In this document: positions 7,788 through 10,078 of the stretch, piece by piece
Position numbering within the stretch: position 1 is the stretch's first letter
How the letters are laid out: each line of letters opens with the position of its first letter
NCBI GenBank assembly: GCA_044351685.1
Contig: JBILFK010000041.1
Location: 1 to 10,078 of the forward strand
Origin: JALHRI01 sp044351685
Lineage (GTDB): Bacteria > Pseudomonadota > Alphaproteobacteria > Rickettsiales > UBA3002
Direction: 5' to 3'
Length of the DNA stretch: 10,078 bases
The notes under the pieces: generated by a model
Database searches by the model: none
Told to the model about the DNA's origin: nothing
Seen by the model: only the letters and a program-made list of their open reading frames with translations
Position numbers and translations under genes: made by a program

Positions 7788-8820
7788 TGAATTCGCGCTT
7801 CTTACGGTTTTTCCAGTAGCCACGGTGATAGGCATCGGAAGCCAGCAGCGGAATCACGCTACCGGCTTCGGCAAACACCATTTGTTCATGCACGGTGCTC
7901 ACTTTACCCCAGCTCGAGGCTTCTTTCAGCGTGCTGGAACTGCATGCGCCATCGCGCACATCGGCCACCGTGATTTGAATGGCATATTTGTGCATTTGTA
8001 CATCGTCGTGGCCTAAAATTTCGGCGCATACCACGGTATCCTGCACAAAGTTTTTCGGCACGCCGCCACCAACCATTAAAAGGCCAGTGGTACCGGCTTT
8101 GATTTTAATATCGGTCAGTTCACGGAAATCGGCGATGGAATCAATGGTCATGTAGCGCTTGGGGTTATCGACTTGGTGCTTCACCAAACCAAAACCCGCC
8201 GAGCTATCGGTGAAGGCTGGGCAGAAGATGGGCACGTTGTTTTCGTAGGCCAGTTGAATCAGGGAATCTTTTTTCTTGGCATTGCCAGCGGCCAGCCATT
8301 TGCCCATTTCCTTGATGAATTCGCGCGAGCTGTAGGCGCGTGGCTCAAGGCTATTGGCGATCTCTAAAATCGTGTGGTCGCAGGCCTGCAACTCTTCTTC
8401 GTCGATATAGGTATCGTAGATACGGTCGATATACAAATCGCGCAGGTGGTTATCATCGAGCGTGGCCGAACCCTGATAATGCTTGAAGCCCAGCGCTTCA
8501 AAGAAATCCATATCCACGATGGAAGCGCCGGTAGAAACAATCGCATCCACCATGCCAAAACGGATCATATCGGCATACAGCTTCATGCAGCCGCCTGCAG
8601 AAGTGGAGCCGGCGAGCGTGAGGATGACGCTGCAAGATTCATCTTTCAGCATCATGTTGAAAATGTCGGTGGCGCGCGCTAAGTCGCGGCTGGTGAACGA
8701 CATATGCCCCATGCTTTCGATAATCGGGCGCGCATCGAAGCTGGTGATGTCGATATGTTTAATTTCTTTGGAAAGCAGTTCTGCCTTCTCGTTGCTTTTT
8801 GGTTTTGCTTGTGCCGTCAT
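7771..8820 (-). CDS. Deoxyhypusine synthase-like polyamine enzyme (NAD-dependent aminobutyl transferase family)
   Basis: This 349-residue protein belongs to the deoxyhypusine synthase (DHS) fold family. Family members use NAD to remove an aminobutyl group from a polyamine, hold it on a Lys, and transfer it to an acceptor. Bacteria have no eIF5A, so here the acceptor should be a small amine, giving homospermidine or a related polyamine. NAD-site motifs are AGSTSAGG (70-77), STGAS (96-100) and GGGVPKNF (251-258). The Lys that carries the intermediate is K306 in SWGKV, with W304 and E300 also kept. Compared with human DHS from memory, D243, H288 and D316 are replaced by F210, N257 and C293, so the substrate pocket differs. 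An insertion of about 8 residues lies between GGGVPKN and SWGK. ATG at 8820 has AGGGAG 6 nt upstream. It is the second gene after the decarboxylase. The exact product is unknown; a guanidino-polyamine synthase is an alternative to homospermidine synthase. Confidence 0.88.
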   Translation of the reverse strand: MTAQAKPKSNEKAELLSKEIKHIDITSFDARPIIESMGHMSFTSRDLARATDIFNMMLKDESCSVILTLAGSTSAGGCMKLYADMIRFGMVDAIVSTGASIVDMDFFEALGFKHYQGSATLDDNHLRDLYIDRIYDTYIDEEELQACDHTILEIANSLEPRAYSSREFIKEMGKWLAAGNAKKKDSLIQLAYENNVPIFCPAFTDSSAGFGLVKHQVDNPKRYMTIDSIADFRELTDIKIKAGTTGLLMVGGGVPKNFVQDTVVCAEILGHDDVQMHKYAIQITVADVRDGACSSSTLKEASSWGKVSTVHEQMVFAEAGSVIPLLASDAYHRGYWKNRKKREFSKLFA

Positions 8821-8826
8821 GGTGTT

Positions 8827-8832
8827 CTCCCT
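8827..8832 (-). promoter_or_regulatory. Ribosome binding site of the DHS-like gene
   Basis: AGGGAG on the minus strand lies 6 nt before the ATG at 8820 and about 10 nt downstream of the intercistronic hairpin, so the hairpin does not cover it. Confidence 0.7.
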
Positions 8833-8841
8833 GCAAATGTT

Positions 8842-8866
8842 GCCCCGCCTCTAGCAGAGGCAGGGC
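8842..8866 (-). promoter_or_regulatory. Strong intercistronic hairpin between decarboxylase and DHS-like genes
   Basis: On the minus strand GCCCTGCCTCT, loop GCT, AGAGGCGGGGC forms an 11-bp stem with one G-U pair and a 3-nt loop. It starts 25 nt after the decarboxylase stop and ends 21 nt before the next ATG. No T-run follows on either strand, so it is not a typical intrinsic terminator. It could stabilise the upstream mRNA, attenuate the downstream gene, or mark a processing site. Confidence 0.6.
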
Positions 8867-8891
8867 GATATGTAAACTAAACTGAAACAGC

Positions 8892-10078
8892 TTACGCCGT
8901 GGCGTAAATCCGCGATTCGTTCTCGCGTAGTGCGGCGCGGCGACGTGTTGGCACCGGCAGCTCTTCGTACATGGTCATCAGCGGCGCATCTTTCACGGCA
9001 ATCACCTGACGTGCCATCGAAAAACCGTTGAAGCGCGTGGCCATGGTGCGCCCGTAAGCGCCTAGCTGGCCGATTTCGATGTAATCGCCCTCGCGGATAT
9101 CGGCGGGCAGCATGAACGGGCCTTTCATGAAATCCAGCGAATCGCAGGTGGGGCCGTAAAAGCTGAACGGGTGCAGATCTTGCGAGGCATTGTCGCGCAG
9201 CAATTTAGCCGGGAAAATGAATTTCGGCGTACCCGCATCGAACAGGCTGCCATAGGTGCCATCGTTCAGATACAAGAAATCGCCCTTACGCATTTCCACA
9301 CGTGCCACCGTGCTGCCTGATTCGGCAACCAGCGCACGCCCTGGCTCGGCCATCAGAATGCAGTTTGGGTAAAGCTTCTGAATATCGCGCACTTCTTCGT
9401 GAATGGCGCGGAAATATTCCTGCATTGGCGGCGGGGTCATGCCCGGATAGATGGAGGGGAAACCACCACCGACATCGAACGAATCGAGCGCCACGCCCGA
9501 TTGTGCGGCCACGCGTTTCGCCATGCGAATGGCGGTGCGGTACGCATCGGGGTGCATGCACTGCGAACCCACATGGAAGCAGATGCCAGTATGCGCCGCT
9601 ACGGCCTTCACGGCACGCAGTAGGGCAGGGGCGGCATCAAGCGCGGCACCGAATTTATCGGTAAGCGCCAGCTCGGCGTGGGTGTTCGGAATCGCCAAAC
9701 GCACATGCAGCGCTAAATCAGAGGCATCTAAGCCTTCGCCGTCACGCGTTTCCTCGAGGATCTTTTGCAATTCCTCGTGGGTATCGAGCGAGAAATGGCG
9801 CACGCCATAGGTGTGATACGCCTCACGAATCGCTTTGCGCGATTTAATGGTGTGCATGAAAAACAGTTCAGCTTCAGGCAGCAAGCCGCGCACCATCGCC
9901 ACTTCGTGTAGCGAGGCCACATCGAAATTGCGAACACCTTCTTCCCAGAGCGCTTTTAACACGTGCTCTTCGGGGTTGGTTTTCACGGCAAACAGCACCT
10001 GACCACGAAACCCATTACGGAATGTGGCGACAGCACGTTGCAGTGCGTGGGGGCGGAAAATTACAAGTGGATGTTCCG
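8892..10078 (-). CDS. Ornithine/lysine-type PLP decarboxylase (fold III), N-terminus missing
   Basis: This is a fold-III (alanine racemase-like) basic amino acid decarboxylase that would release CO2 from ornithine or lysine to give putrescine or cadaverine. The frame runs open through the right edge; about 20-35 N-terminal residues are probably missing. A GTG at 9998 is not the true start, since homologous sequence (VIFRPHALQRAVATFRNGF) continues upstream. The PLP Lys is coded at 9981-9983 in LFAVKTNP. Other family marks are HVGSQ, GGGFPSIYPG and AEPGRALVAESG for PLP phosphate and ring contacts, and GPTCDSLD with the catalytic Cys at 9144-9146, which marks ornithine/lysine decarboxylases rather than diaminopimelate or carboxynorspermidine enzymes. 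Active sites form between two subunits in this family. Ornithine versus lysine preference cannot be decided from sequence. The gene precedes the DHS-like gene by 71 bp on the same strand and would supply its diamine. Confidence 0.92.
   Translation of the reverse strand, partial: EHPLVIFRPHALQRAVATFRNGFRGQVLFAVKTNPEEHVLKALWEEGVRNFDVASLHEVAMVRGLLPEAELFFMHTIKSRKAIREAYHTYGVRHFSLDTHEELQKILEETRDGEGLDASDLALHVRLAIPNTHAELALTDKFGAALDAAPALLRAVKAVAAHTGICFHVGSQCMHPDAYRTAIRMAKRVAAQSGVALDSFDVGGGFPSIYPGMTPPPMQEYFRAIHEEVRDIQKLYPNCILMAEPGRALVAESGSTVARVEMRKGDFLYLNDGTYGSLFDAGTPKFIFPAKLLRDNASQDLHPFSFYGPTCDSLDFMKGPFMLPADIREGDYIEIGQLGAYGRTMATRFNGFSMARQVIAVKDAPLMTMYEELPVPTRRRAALRENESRIYATA

Noticed and set aside
8483..8854. 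Open frame of 123 codons on the plus strand opposite the start of the DHS-like gene
   Set aside because: The opposite strand encodes a conserved enzyme throughout, and this translation has no family features.
9302..9810. Overlapping plus-strand open frames opposite the decarboxylase
   Set aside because: They lie within the conserved decarboxylase coding region and give Arg- and Pro-rich translations typical of antisense frames.
9996..9998. GTG as the start of the decarboxylase
   Set aside because: The PLP lysine would be only the sixth residue, and the open frame upstream to the window edge reads as the normal N-terminal part of the family.

Overview
The window carries seven protein-coding genes packed almost end to end. 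No tRNA, rRNA, CRISPR array, insertion sequence or phage gene was seen. Gene content points to a Gram-negative bacterium: there is an inner-membrane RND pump with a periplasmic adaptor, a phosphorelay, and a sigma-54-type activator. The fold-III (eukaryotic-type) basic amino acid decarboxylase and the style of the signalling proteins suit an alphaproteobacterium, but that placement is an inference from family knowledge. Base composition is moderate and looks even throughout, with no island of foreign composition apparent by eye.

Layout, left to right. (1) Bases 2-1690 (+): a hybrid sensor histidine kinase cut by the left edge (end of a PAS domain, HisKA, ATPase, receiver, HPt). (2) 1701-2072 (+): a single-domain CheY-like receiver 10 bp downstream, probably the output of that phosphorelay. 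(3) 2075-3463 (-): an NtrC-type response regulator (receiver, AAA+, Fis-type HTH), convergent with the CheY gene with 2 bp between the stops. (4) 3464-3580: a 117-bp divergent control region with two short perfect palindromes and no recognisable sigma-54 promoter. (5) 3581-4699 and 4703-7768 (+): an RND efflux operon, adaptor then pump, 3 bp apart, with no outer-membrane channel gene beside it. (6) 7771-8820 (-): a bacterial deoxyhypusine-synthase-like enzyme, convergent with the pump with 2 bp between the stops. (7) 8892-10078 (-): an ornithine/lysine-type PLP decarboxylase, cut at its N-terminus by the right edge. Genes 7 and 6 read as one operon, decarboxylase first, separated by 71 bp that hold a strong 11-bp hairpin and the ribosome binding site of gene 6.

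How they fit together. The left part is signal transduction: kinase, internal receiver, HPt, then CheY-like protein. The NtrC-like protein is divergent from the efflux operon and could control it, but the shared intergenic region shows no sigma-54 site. The right part is polyamine metabolism. The decarboxylase would make a diamine (putrescine or cadaverine), and the DHS-like enzyme would transfer an aminobutyl-type group through its conserved lysine to give a longer polyamine such as homospermidine or a related compound.

The most interesting point is in this pair. The DHS-like enzyme keeps the catalytic Lys, Trp and Glu of deoxyhypusine synthase but has replaced three residues that hold spermidine in the human enzyme. 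Its substrate is therefore probably not the standard one. No stretch longer than about 120 bp is without a gene.
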